Assembly (NCBI RefSeq): GCF_001651035.1
Contig: NZ_LXRG01000011.1
Location: 1-64,000, forward strand
Direction: 5' to 3'
DNA: 64,000 nucleotides
Source of the DNA: Halomonas sp. ALS9
Lineage (GTDB): Bacteria > Pseudomonadota > Gammaproteobacteria > Pseudomonadales > Halomonadaceae
Shown: positions 1 to 6,376 of the stretch, one piece after another
How the letters are laid out: each line of letters opens with the position of its first letter
Position numbering within the stretch: the stretch's first letter is position 1
Translations under genes and position numbers: made by a program
The notes under the pieces: model-generated
What the model was told of the DNA's origin: nothing
Databases searched by the model: none
What the model saw: only the letters and a program-made list of their open reading frames with translations

Positions 1-34
1 GTTGGAGGAGTGTCCAACTTTGGGGTGCAGTTCA
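1..34. mobile_element. Terminal end of a probable IS3-family (IS150-like) element
   Basis: Read on the minus strand, the first 34 bases begin TGAACTGCACCCC and continue into AAGTTGGACA. From memory this resembles the terminal inverted repeat of IS150-group insertion sequences. The element would run off the left edge of the window, so no transposase is visible. A small hairpin (GTTGGA/TCCAAC) lies inside it. The family assignment is recalled, not searched. Confidence 0.45.
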
Positions 35-90
35 AAAGCGGGGCTTTTTGCGAGTTACGTTTACATTAGCAGTTACACTTATTCTGTTAT

Positions 91-414
91 TTACCAGTCG
101 GTGCTATCGCCTTCATCCCGGGTCAAATCTTCGGGGCGGATATTGTCACTGCGGTGCTTCCTTTCCCCAATATCAGAAGAGCTGCTTGATGGCGAAAAAT
201 CTAAACTATCGCTTTCATCGCGGTTCAATTGATGAGCAGAAGCATTATCTGCATTCGACGTTGTATGCGACGTAGGTTTATCGATCACATTCTGACCAGC
301 GGAACGATCTTTGTTCAATTCAATTGATGAGTTCGCCATTGCCAGCGGGCTCGCGATTAGACCAAAAGCGATAGCTACGATAGCGCCTTTTTTGCCCATT
401 TCTTTCAATAACAT
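91..414 (-). CDS. Small secreted acidic protein, paralog 1 (DLTRDEGD type)
   Basis: This is a 107-residue protein of unknown function. Residues 1-27 form a signal peptide: charged start, hydrophobic core, then GLIASPLAMA, with cleavage likely after MA. The mature part is hydrophilic, Ser/Asp/Glu-rich and free of cysteine. It ends in DLTRDEGDSTDW and has an earlier related stretch, LNRDESDS, plus SHTTS. The signal core and the DLTxDEGD motif are shared with the proteins at 1021 and 1957, so the three are paralogs. The start is ATG, preceded by a GAGGAGAA ribosome site. Upstream lie a sigma54-type promoter, an IHF-type site and a dyad at the same spacing as in the paralogs. Its downstream region runs into the IS end, so any 3' RNA element may have been lost. 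Localisation is periplasmic or extracellular by inference. Confidence 0.75.
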   Translation of the reverse strand: MLLKEMGKKGAIVAIAFGLIASPLAMANSSIELNKDRSAGQNVIDKPTSHTTSNADNASAHQLNRDESDSLDFSPSSSSSDIGERKHRSDNIRPEDLTRDEGDSTDW

Positions 415-480
415 GACGTTCTCCTCATTATTTCTGTATACCGTTCAATGGTAATAAGAACGGCTATTGCTTTCTTAATT

Positions 481-498
481 AAGCATACCATATGCCAA
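481..498 (-). promoter_or_regulatory. Sigma54-type -24/-12 promoter of paralog 1
   Basis: The minus strand reads TTGGCATATGGTATGCTT. The invariant GG and GC are separated by ten bases, as in the RpoN consensus TGGCAC-N5-TTGC. The expected start of transcription is near 471, giving a leader of about 57 nt before the ATG at 414. The same element is found upstream of the two paralogs. Confidence 0.7.
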
Positions 499-527
499 AA
501 ACCATTATTAAATAACAAATACAATAA

Positions 528-540
528 AATCAAATTCTTA
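528..540 (+). promoter_or_regulatory. IHF consensus site upstream of paralog 1
   Basis: AATCAAATTCTTA matches WATCAANNNNTTR at every position. Its centre is 38 bp upstream of the -24 GG, in an AT-rich stretch between the dyad and the sigma54 element. Such a position suits bending that brings an enhancer-bound activator to RNA polymerase. Confidence 0.6.
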
Positions 541-596
541 TAGATAAAATATTGTGCGCCAAAAAACTGGCACAGGTTTATTTTGTCCAAAAAAAT

Positions 597-613
597 TGTG
601 CAATAATTACACA
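597..613. promoter_or_regulatory. 17-bp dyad, putative activator site (paralog 1)
   Basis: TGTGCAATAATTACACA has TGTG and CACA arms separated by nine bases and is followed by TGAG. Its centre lies 109 bp upstream of the -24 GG. Equivalent dyads sit 110 bp upstream in both paralogs. The inferred role is binding of a sigma54 enhancer-binding protein of unknown identity. Confidence 0.6.
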
Positions 614-784
614 TGAGCGATTATATCTATACAAAAAGTGGCCAAGGACATCCATACGAGCAGACTGAGGCAACGCGATAAAGAAAAGGATTCAATAACG
701 CCATTCCAAAACAGTCGGTGAAAACCGTACTTGAAAACCGTACTTGAAACGAAGAAGAGGATAGCGAAGAGAGCGCTGAGCACC

Positions 785-815
785 CAAAAAATCAGACCCC
801 GCATCAGCAGGGTCT
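785..815 (-). terminator. Rho-independent terminator of copy A
   Basis: The minus strand forms a nine-pair stem, AGACCCTGC with GCGGGGTCT including one U-G pair, around a TGAT loop. It is followed by GATTTTTTGG. Confidence 0.8.
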
Positions 816-950
816 AAGGACACAGTACGTTGACAATGACTAGCGCCAGCTTCCTCTCCTTTTGCGGGATTCCAACCTTGGAATTTAACCCTGACCAGCG
901 CTCTGATTGTCGTGTGATTCATTCCATGAATCGATGCGCATCCCTATCGA
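785..950 (-). ncRNA. Conserved structured RNA element, copy A (3' region of paralog 2)
   Basis: This minus-strand stretch lies downstream of the gene at 1021 and is closely similar to 1721-1886. It has a 5' hairpin (GATTC 928-932 with 916-920). An outer stem pairs AGCGC (898-902) with GCGCT (842-846) and encloses 52 nt. Inside is a hairpin with ATTCC/GGAAT arms around AAGGTT (869-884), flanked by GGG and CCC. A terminator hairpin ends the element. Against copy B, the outer stem changes to AACGT/GCGTT and stays paired. The element may be a 3' UTR or a separately made sRNA. Its boundaries are approximate. Confidence 0.55.
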
Positions 951-1020
951 TGTGACACGCTTTTGCGTTTTTAGCTCACACCCTAATCGTAATGTATTTC
1001 TTCAGAATTGCAAATTTTTG

Positions 1021-1323
1021 TTACCAAACGTTTCCATCACCTTCATCGTGCGTTAAGTCTTTTGCGGTGTATTCTGCCTGAGCACTAGTGCGATGAGACT
1101 CTGCCTTAATGACATTAGGGCGATCGCCTTCGTCGTACATCAAATCAGATGGGCTAAAATCCGCTTGGCCGGATGTGTGATGAGACTGCGCCTGGATGGG
1201 CTCGTCATCAACCGTGAAGTCTTGATTAGCATCGATGGAGATATGGGCAAAAGCTAGCGGGCTTGCCAGCAAACCAAATGAAAGACCTACCACGGCTGCT
1301 TTTTTAACAAATGCGTTAAACAT
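1021..1323 (-). CDS. Small secreted acidic protein, paralog 2 (two SHxTS-DLxxDEGD repeats)
   Basis: This is a 100-residue protein of unknown function. The start is the ATG at 1323, because it follows a CAGGAGT ribosome site and begins a clear signal peptide (MFNAFVKKAAVV then GLLASPLAFA, cleavage about residue 26). An upstream in-frame extension to 1446 lacks such support and would cover the promoter. The mature protein is cysteine-free. It carries two near-identical units of about 29 residues: SHHTS with DLMYDEGD, then SHRTS with DLTHDEGD, ending in GNVW. The His-Asp-Glu content could suit cation binding, but that is speculation. Its promoter has two dyads instead of one. Downstream comes structured RNA copy A and a terminator, so the transcript is probably monocistronic. 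Confidence 0.78.
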   Translation of the reverse strand: MFNAFVKKAAVVGLSFGLLASPLAFAHISIDANQDFTVDDEPIQAQSHHTSGQADFSPSDLMYDEGDRPNVIKAESHRTSAQAEYTAKDLTHDEGDGNVW

Positions 1324-1420
1324 ACTATTTACTCCTGGTGACTGTTTGAGACCGCTGAAGTGAAGTGAGAGGGGCACTGTGGCAAGAATCTCACTGCGTT
1401 TAGCTTCATTACCCCGATAC

Positions 1421-1437
1421 TGCACACGCTGTGCCAA
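1421..1437 (-). promoter_or_regulatory. Sigma54-type -24/-12 promoter of paralog 2
   Basis: The minus strand reads TTGGCACAGCGTGTGCA, the best match of the three to TGGCAC-N5-TTGC, with GG and GC ten bases apart. The predicted start near 1410 leaves a leader of about 87 nt, the same as in paralog 3. Confidence 0.72.
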
Positions 1438-1466
1438 TATCACCAATAAAATAATAAATTCATTAA

Positions 1467-1479
1467 AATCAAATATTTA
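1467..1479 (+). promoter_or_regulatory. IHF consensus site upstream of paralog 2
   Basis: AATCAAATATTTA fits WATCAANNNNTTR exactly. Its centre is 38 bp upstream of the -24 GG, as in paralog 1. Confidence 0.6.
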
Positions 1480-1536
1480 ATATAGATATATTGTGCGCAA
1501 TAATACGTCACTAAAAACAAAAGCACGCTAATTACG

Positions 1537-1553
1537 TGTGCAGTAATGACACA
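1537..1553. promoter_or_regulatory. 17-bp dyad, proximal activator site (paralog 2)
   Basis: TGTGCAGTAATGACACA, followed by TGCG, has the TGTG-N9-CACA form. It is centred 110 bp upstream of the -24 GG and 214 nt from the start codon, the same distance as in paralog 3. Confidence 0.6.
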
Positions 1554-1567
1554 TGCGCAAAATAGTC

Positions 1568-1584
1568 TGTGCCTTTATGACACA
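1568..1584. promoter_or_regulatory. 17-bp dyad, distal activator site (paralog 2)
   Basis: TGTGCCTTTATGACACA is a second TGTG-N9-CACA dyad 31 bp further upstream, about three helical turns from the proximal one. Paired sites on one face of the helix are usual for sigma54 activators. Confidence 0.55.
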
Positions 1585-1720
1585 CTCCGCAAAGCAATCA
1601 AGGCACTACCCAGGCACAATTGCGAATGGGTCGCGCTATGGCGAAATTGAAAGGAAAATGAAAAAAGCACTAGAAGGGAGTGGCAGCAAAGGCGAGCGAG
1701 GAGCAAAAAAAGCAGACGAC

Positions 1721-1748
1721 AAAAAATTAGGCCTCGCAATGCGAGGCC
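1721..1748 (-). terminator. Rho-independent terminator of copy B
   Basis: On the minus strand, GGCCTCGC pairs perfectly with GCGAGGCC around an ATT loop and is followed by TAATTTTTTG. Confidence 0.85.
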
Positions 1749-1886
1749 CGATATCAGAATTGATGATAGGTAATGACTAACGCTAGCTTCCACTCCTTGT
1801 GCGGGACTCCAACCTTGGAATTTACCCTGACTAACGTTTTGATTTCCTAATGATTCGTCCTTGAATCCGAAAGGCATCCTTGCCTG
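1721..1886 (-). ncRNA. Conserved structured RNA element, copy B (3' region of paralog 3)
   Basis: This is the second copy of the element at 785-950, placed downstream of the gene at 1957. The core between about 1771 and 1870 is close to copy A in sequence, including the AAGGTT-loop hairpin (1806-1821). Its arm changes from A-U to G-U and stays pairable. The outer stem AACGT (1834-1838) pairs with GCGTT (1779-1783), enclosing 51 nt. A 5' hairpin (GATTC/GAATC, 1852-1867) and a terminator complete it. The terminator stem differs completely in sequence from copy A. Confidence 0.55.
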
Positions 1887-1904
1887 TATAACATCCTGTT
1901 AATC

Positions 1905-1927
1905 GCTTTTTCATCCTATGAAAAAGC
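1905..1927. other. Perfect 10-bp hairpin after paralog 3
   Basis: GCTTTTTCAT and ATGAAAAAGC are perfect inverted repeats around a CCT loop, starting 30 nt past the paralog 3 stop. No U-tract follows, so it is more likely an mRNA-stabilising or processing structure than a terminator. Confidence 0.4.
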
Positions 1928-1956
1928 ATTCAGTGATATCTAAAAAACATCAATAA

Positions 1957-2268
1957 TTAGCTACCGCTATTTTCTTCAACAAGTTCATCTGCATCATACT
2001 CAGCGTCATCTGAGTGACTGCTTGATTGAGGTTCCATGTCGCTGACACCATCGCCTTCGTCATGGGTTAAATCATTAGTCATATCTGTATCGCTACCGTT
2101 TGAGCTACCGGTTCCTTGGGGATCCATTGGCTGCTCGTCAGCTGTGATACCTTGGTTGTCATCAATCGCGGTGTTTTCATCTGTTTGTGCAAAGGCTAAT
2201 GGGCTTGCCATCAGGCCAAAAGAAACACCTAAAATGCCAGCTTTCTTGAGAAAATCCTTGGACATCAT
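1957..2268 (-). CDS. Small secreted acidic protein, paralog 3 (DLTHDEGDG type)
   Basis: This is a 103-residue protein of unknown function. The signal peptide has the family core GLMASPLAFA, with cleavage predicted before QTDEN (about residue 28). The mature chain is very acidic and cysteine-free. It contains DNQGITADEQPM, which resembles the DANQDFTVDDEPI part of paralog 2, and one DLTHDEGDG unit. It ends in a degenerate acidic tail. Two adjacent ATGs (2268 and 2265) follow a GAGGTGG ribosome site, so the exact start is uncertain by one codon. It has its own sigma54-type promoter with IHF site and dyad, and RNA copy B lies downstream. Function and localisation beyond export are not known. Confidence 0.77.
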   Translation of the reverse strand: MMSKDFLKKAGILGVSFGLMASPLAFAQTDENTAIDDNQGITADEQPMDPQGTGSSNGSDTDMTNDLTHDEGDGVSDMEPQSSSHSDDAEYDADELVEENSGS

Positions 2269-2365
2269 ATTCCACCTCTGATCGCTGTTTGTTACCGCTG
2301 GGTTAAGAAAGAAAGGCTAACAAGTAGCCAGCAATTCCTGCGGTCATCTTTCTTAACTAGTATGC

Positions 2366-2382
2366 TGCAGCAGTCATGCCAA
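2366..2382 (-). promoter_or_regulatory. Sigma54-type -24/-12 promoter of paralog 3
   Basis: The minus strand reads TTGGCATGACTGCTGCA, with GG and GC ten bases apart. The predicted start near 2355 leaves a leader of about 87 nt. Confidence 0.68.
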
Positions 2383-2412
2383 AAAACCGAAATGTGAAAT
2401 TTAAATCATATA

Positions 2413-2425
2413 AATCAATATTTTA
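2413..2425 (+). promoter_or_regulatory. IHF consensus site upstream of paralog 3
   Basis: AATCAATATTTTA fits WATCAANNNNTTR exactly, and its centre is 39 bp upstream of the -24 GG. Confidence 0.58.
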
Positions 2426-2481
2426 TTTAAAATTAAACATTGCATAACGGCCAATTATGAGCCATTACCCACGCTTTTTCC

Positions 2482-2498
2482 TGTGTAAAAATGGCACA
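2482..2498. promoter_or_regulatory. 17-bp dyad, putative activator site (paralog 3)
   Basis: TGTGTAAAAATGGCACA, followed by TGAG, is the TGTG-N9-CACA form again, centred 110 bp upstream of the -24 GG. Confidence 0.55.
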
Positions 2499-2571
2499 TG
2501 AGTAAGTTTCACCAGCCTTACATGTCAATATTGAACACTTCTACAAATATTGTGCAGGGCGCCTTGCTGGA

Positions 2572-3858
2572 TTAAACCAACCGCGAGGGGGGGAAGGTAC
2601 AGCGGAACAGTGCGCCTTTGCCGGGAAGGGACTCTATATGTAGTTGCGCATCGTGGCGTAACAGCACGTGCTTAACGATCGCCAAGCCTAAACCTGTGCC
2701 ACCGGTCGCCGTGCTGCGCCCTTTATCTACACGATAAAAGCGTTCGGTTAAGCGGGGAATATGCACGGGATCAATCCCTTCGCCATTGTCTTCAACATCT
2801 ATATAGCCACCGCCATTGGCGCTAGCTTTCCAGCGTAGTGTGATTTGGCTGCCTGCAGGCGTGTAACGAACCGCATTAAAGGCAAGATTAGAAACAGCAC
2901 TACGAATTTCCTGTTCGCTACCTAACAACCGCGCATCACTCTCAAGCGCCACGGTGATGGTATGCCGCTGATGCGAGAGAGCAAGCGCGTCCTCGCAAAC
3001 GCTGTTCAGTAAAGGCCCAAGTAGCAGCGGGTGATGATCTTTACCGCCCTGATCAATCTCTAGGCGCGAGAGCAGCAATAAATCATTGACCAAATTCTGC
3101 ATCCGCTGGGTCTGTTCCTGCATTTGCTGAATACTACGACCTAAACGCGGCGGCAGCTGATCGGCAATGTCGCTGTAGGTTTCCAGATAGCCTGAAAGAA
3201 CGGTCAGAGGGGTACGTAGCTCGTGGGAGACGTTGGCAACAAAGTCGCGCCGCATCTGTTCAAGGCGATGCAAACGGGTAATATCCCTGGCCATGACTAA
3301 GCGCTCGTCGTCACCGTACAGGGTAATTTGATACTGCAGTATTCGCCGTTCATCAATCGGTGAGGTTAGCGTTAACGGCTCACTGTAATTACGCGCATTA
3401 AAGTAACTGATAAAGCTTGGTTCGCGAAGCAGGTTGGTAATGTGCTGACCACGGTCATGGGCGGTTTGCAGCCCCAGCATGGCGGTGGCGGCGCTGTTCC
3501 ACCACTCCAGGTCACCGTGACGGTCAAGCATGACCACGCTGTCGCGCATCGCTTCAGACGACTCTTGAATACGCGCCAAGGTAGCGCGCAGGCGGCTTTG
3601 GGTAATTCGCTGACTTTTTTGATAGCGGTATAAACGATCAAATAGCTCGCCCCACATTCCGCGGGCAGCAGGAGGCTCATCGTGAGGGTGAAGAGTGAGC
3701 CACTTATAGAGCTCGCGCAGCTGTCGTAAATGGTAAAACAGACATACCGCAAGCCCTGCCGAAAGTCCTAGCCCAGCCGAGCCCAATAGCCAACCTAAGC
3801 AAGTACCCAGCGTGGCCAGCCACGCTATTCGCCACAGCTCACGACTCCATAAACGCAC
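2572..3858 (-). CDS. phoR: Phosphate regulon sensor kinase PhoR
   Basis: This is a membrane histidine kinase that activates PhoB under phosphate limitation and restrains it when phosphate is plentiful. I start it at the GTG at 3858, two bases after the phoB stop. That gives 428 residues, near the 431 of E. coli PhoR; the longer open frame would overlap phoB by about 140 nt. Residues 10-45 form the membrane hairpin. A PAS-like domain spans about 95-195. The H-box is SHELRTPL with His212, followed by the N-box, DNGEGI and GTGLGLAIV ATP-binding motifs. It forms an operon with phoB. Past its stop begins the control region of paralog 3. Confidence 0.95.
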   Translation of the reverse strand: MRLWSRELWRIAWLATLGTCLGWLLGSAGLGLSAGLAVCLFYHLRQLRELYKWLTLHPHDEPPAARGMWGELFDRLYRYQKSQRITQSRLRATLARIQESSEAMRDSVVMLDRHGDLEWWNSAATAMLGLQTAHDRGQHITNLLREPSFISYFNARNYSEPLTLTSPIDERRILQYQITLYGDDERLVMARDITRLHRLEQMRRDFVANVSHELRTPLTVLSGYLETYSDIADQLPPRLGRSIQQMQEQTQRMQNLVNDLLLLSRLEIDQGGKDHHPLLLGPLLNSVCEDALALSHQRHTITVALESDARLLGSEQEIRSAVSNLAFNAVRYTPAGSQITLRWKASANGGGYIDVEDNGEGIDPVHIPRLTERFYRVDKGRSTATGGTGLGLAIVKHVLLRHDAQLHIESLPGKGALFRCTFPPSRLV

Positions 3859-3860
3859 AT

Positions 3861-4550
3861 TTACACCCGTGCAGAGAAACGGTAACCGGTACCCCGAACC
3901 GTTTGAATCAGGTTTTGATGCACGTCGCCCAGCGCTTTCCGCAAGCGGCGAATATGCACATCGACCGTGCGTTCTTCGACGTAGACGTTGCCGCCCCACA
4001 CTTGGTCAAGCAGTTGGCTGCGCGTGTAAGCGCGCTCTTGATGGGTCATAAAAAACTGCAGCAAACGGTACTCGGTAGGCCCCATTTCCAGCGCTTTACC
4101 GTGAGCGCTTACCCGATGGCTTACCGGATCAAGTAGCAGGCCGTTAATCTCTATCGGGTCTTCAACGCCACGCGGCGTGGCACGACGCAGCACCGCTTTT
4201 AGCCGTGCCACCAATTCCCGGGGCGAAAAAGGCTTGGTGATATAGTCATCGGCACCGGCTTCAAGCCCTTGAATCTTATTATCCTCTTCGCCTTTGGCGG
4301 TGAGCATAATAATGGGAATCTCAGCGGTAGTTTCTTCACGCTTTAAGCGTCTAGCCAGCTCAATCCCGCTAGTGCCGGGCATCATCCAGTCCAGTAGCAG
4401 TAGGTCGGGTTGGTGGTCGACCACCATGGCATGAGCATCCTGGGCGTTATCCGCTTCGAGCACGCGATAGTCAGCCATTTCCAGCGCTACCGCGATCATC
4501 TCGCGAATCGACGCTTCATCATCGACAATCAGAACGGTCTTGGCGGTCAT
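3861..4550 (-). CDS. phoB: Phosphate regulon response regulator PhoB
   Basis: This is an OmpR-class transcription factor that binds Pho boxes when phosphorylated by PhoR. Its 229 residues equal the E. coli length. The receiver domain (1-120) shows acidic residues D10/D11, phospho-acceptor D54, T84 and K106. The winged helix is C-terminal, with the transactivation loop and recognition helix around 185-215 ([12 protein letters not shown]). It is first in the phoBR operon. A Pho box lies about 115 nt upstream, so autoregulation is likely. An array of 15-nt repeats fills the leader between that box and the start. Confidence 0.96.
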   Translation of the reverse strand: MTAKTVLIVDDEASIREMIAVALEMADYRVLEADNAQDAHAMVVDHQPDLLLLDWMMPGTSGIELARRLKREETTAEIPIIMLTAKGEEDNKIQGLEAGADDYITKPFSPRELVARLKAVLRRATPRGVEDPIEINGLLLDPVSHRVSAHGKALEMGPTEYRLLQFFMTHQERAYTRSQLLDQVWGGNVYVEERTVDVHIRRLRKALGDVHQNLIQTVRGTGYRFSARV

Positions 4551-4562
4551 ACCAGAGCCTCA

Positions 4563-4645
4563 CGGTGTTCAAAGAATAGCTCAAAGAGAACTAGTGCAAA
4601 GCAAGCTAGCTCAAAGAAAAACAGCTCAAAGAAAAACAGCTCAAT
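4563..4645. repeat. 15-nt tandem repeat array upstream of phoB
   Basis: Units such as AGCTCAAAGAAAAAC repeat at 15-nt steps: 4578, 4593 (diverged), 4608, 4623, and a partial unit at 4638. The two central copies are identical. The array lies between the Pho box and the phoB start, so it is part of the mRNA leader. Confidence 0.75.
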
Positions 4646-4664
4646 GACGATAACACCATGACTT

Positions 4665-4684
4665 GATGACAATTATATGACATT
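4665..4684 (-). promoter_or_regulatory. Pho box of phoBR
   Basis: The minus strand reads ATGTCATATAATTGTCAT. This gives two TGTCAT half-sites 11 bp apart, separated by an AT-rich spacer, as in the PhoB-binding consensus. It lies between the ubiA stop and phoB. Confidence 0.75.
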
Positions 4685-4692
4685 CAAAAAAA

Positions 4693-5583
4693 TTAGCCCG
4701 CCGCAGGCCACCAACTTAGCGCGATACCGGCAAAAATCAGTAGCCCCGACCAGTGATTATTGAGAAACGCCTGAAAGCAGGCATCTCGCTCCTGATAGCG
4801 AATTAAGCGTTGCTGATGCAGGAAAGTCGCCGCCATTGCCGCAAGCCCTAACCAGAAGAATCCACCTAAACCGACCCGCCAACCTACCCATGCCAACAAC
4901 CCCAACGTGGCTAGCTGGAGTAGGCCGATAATCAAACGATCGGCATTTCCAAACAGCACCGCCGTCGATTTAATGCCAATTTTTAAATCATCGTCGCGAT
5001 CGACCATGGCGTACTGGGTATCGTAGGCGACTGTCCACAGCACGTTGGCGCAGAATAGTAGCCATGCTTCCAGTGGCACGTAGCCAAGCACCCCACCAAA
5101 GGCCATCGGAATCGCCCAGGAAAACGCCGCCCCCAGCACTACCTGAGGAAAATGGGTATAGCGCTTCATAAACGGATAAATAATTGCCAGCAGCACCCCG
5201 CCTAGCGAGAGCAGCACCGTAAACCAGTTGGTCAGTAATACCAGAATAAACGCCGCGGCCACCAGGGCGATAAACAGCAACTGGGCTTCGGTTTCGCTGA
5301 TCCGGCCCGTAGCTAATGGACGGTTTTTGGTACGTTTTACATGGCCGTCAAAGTGACGATCAGCATAATCGTTGACCACGCAGCCCGCGGCACGCATCAC
5401 GTAAACACCTGCCACAAAAATCAGCAGCACATTTCGCCCGGGTACACCTTCCGCAGCGACCCAAAGAGCCCACAGCGTCGGCCACATCAACAGCCATGTG
5501 CCTATCGGCCGATTCAAACGCATCAGCTGTAAGAAATCTGCCACGCGAGCCCACCCCTTCGGCCGCAACAATGAACGATCCAT
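4693..5583 (-). CDS. ubiA: 4-hydroxybenzoate octaprenyltransferase UbiA
   Basis: This inner-membrane prenyltransferase joins the polyprenyl chain to 4-hydroxybenzoate in ubiquinone synthesis. The protein has 296 residues, close to the family norm, and about eight or nine hydrophobic segments. The first Asp-rich motif, NDYADRHFD, is at residues 71-79. The second, DRDDD, is at 194-198 after YDTQYAMV. Both are needed for Mg-prenyl diphosphate binding. It is transcribed with the upstream ubiC (35-nt gap), so substrate maker and user are co-expressed. The ATG start at 5583 gives a normal N-terminus. Confidence 0.96.
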   Translation of the reverse strand: MDRSLLRPKGWARVADFLQLMRLNRPIGTWLLMWPTLWALWVAAEGVPGRNVLLIFVAGVYVMRAAGCVVNDYADRHFDGHVKRTKNRPLATGRISETEAQLLFIALVAAAFILVLLTNWFTVLLSLGGVLLAIIYPFMKRYTHFPQVVLGAAFSWAIPMAFGGVLGYVPLEAWLLFCANVLWTVAYDTQYAMVDRDDDLKIGIKSTAVLFGNADRLIIGLLQLATLGLLAWVGWRVGLGGFFWLGLAAMAATFLHQQRLIRYQERDACFQAFLNNHWSGLLIFAGIALSWWPAAG

Positions 5584-5618
5584 GCTTACCTCACCAAGAA
5601 TAAGATGCAGGCGCTAGC

Positions 5619-6194
5619 CTAGCGCGAAGGCAGGCCAAGATCATCAGCCATCGCACCCAAAAAATACTCTTGAACTAATAACGACAGACCGCCGTGCTGA
5701 CAGCCGTGATAAAACACAGAGCGACGGCCCCAGGTAGCATCTCCCTGAATACCGCTCACGCTAGCAAAAGTGGGCGCTTGCCTCGTCGCTTCTAATGGCC
5801 CGCGGATTACGCCTGGCTGACGAAATAACCAACTGCCTAGGGAGCGTTCGCCCAGACGCTCCAAGCGCTGACCCTTTAGCTGCGTGAGCGGGGCGACCGA
5901 GCGTGCCACCACCCAAGGGGTCTCATCCAAGCACAGCGCCACTTCGCGCAGCCAGGCGTATCGCTTAGCACCAATGCCCAGCGCCTTAGCCTCATCCTGC
6001 CGCGGCCAACCGACCCCCTGGCGTAGCAGCCGTACGCGAAACGGCTTGTCTCCACCCGCAGCGATTAGGCGGGCGGTCAACGAGTCGGTGGAGGCAACCC
6101 ACTGCCACCAGGTAGGGCTCATCGCTGGGCGTGCCGCATCAATGGGGCGCCAGCGCGAAAATAGCGGAATTTGCCGAAAAGCAGCAGGCGTCAC
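5619..6194 (-). CDS. ubiC: Chorismate lyase UbiC
   Basis: This cytosolic enzyme splits chorismate to 4-hydroxybenzoate and pyruvate, the first committed step of ubiquinone synthesis. The protein has 191 residues. Key family positions are visible: Arg83 in WLREVALC, the GSWLF loop near 120-124 and Glu176 in LVQEYFL. The start is GTG at 6194, preceded by CTGGAG at suitable distance. It lies 35 nt upstream of ubiA in the same operon. The intergenic region between it and the divergent rubredoxin reductase holds a 14-nt repeat array. Confidence 0.93.
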   Translation of the reverse strand: MTPAAFRQIPLFSRWRPIDAARPAMSPTWWQWVASTDSLTARLIAAGGDKPFRVRLLRQGVGWPRQDEAKALGIGAKRYAWLREVALCLDETPWVVARSVAPLTQLKGQRLERLGERSLGSWLFRQPGVIRGPLEATRQAPTFASVSGIQGDATWGRRSVFYHGCQHGGLSLLVQEYFLGAMADDLGLPSR

Positions 6195-6269
6195 CGAGTT
6201 CTCCAGGGCAATAAACGAGGCGGCTAGTGTAACATGGGGTACTAACAGGCTTTTGTTTCAGCGACCTCT

Positions 6270-6367
6270 TTAACGACTCTGTCTTAACAACTTTGTTTTA
6301 ACGACTCTGTTTTAACAACCACATTTCAACAGCTATGTCTTAACAACTATGTCTTAACTACTATGTT
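6270..6367. repeat. 14-nt tandem repeat array, seven units
   Basis: Seven units, each exactly 14 nt long, follow TTAACRACTMTGTY with a few substitutions; the fourth and fifth are the most diverged. They fill the divergent ubiC/rubredoxin reductase region and stop ten bases before the reductase ATG at 6377, with no Shine-Dalgarno visible in between. Confidence 0.85.
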
Positions 6368-6376
6368 GGTATCTGC

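Noticed and set aside
597-613. CRP site for the TGTG...CACA dyads
   Set aside because: The spacing between arms is nine bases, not eight. The arms lack the TGTGA/TCACA extension, and the position relative to a sigma54 promoter suits an enhancer-binding protein better.
692-922. Short ORFs across RNA copies A and B sharing KFQGW-like peptides
   Set aside because: The frames continue into the terminator and diverge at once outside the block. There is no ribosome site, and changes fit RNA pairing better than codons.
1771-1870. Integron attC site in the conserved block
   Set aside because: GTTAGTC occurs as a direct repeat and not as the inverted R core sites. There is no integrase or cassette layout.
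6270-6367. Possible CRISPR array
   Set aside because: The units are directly adjacent, 14 nt long and without spacers. The same holds for the other arrays in the window.
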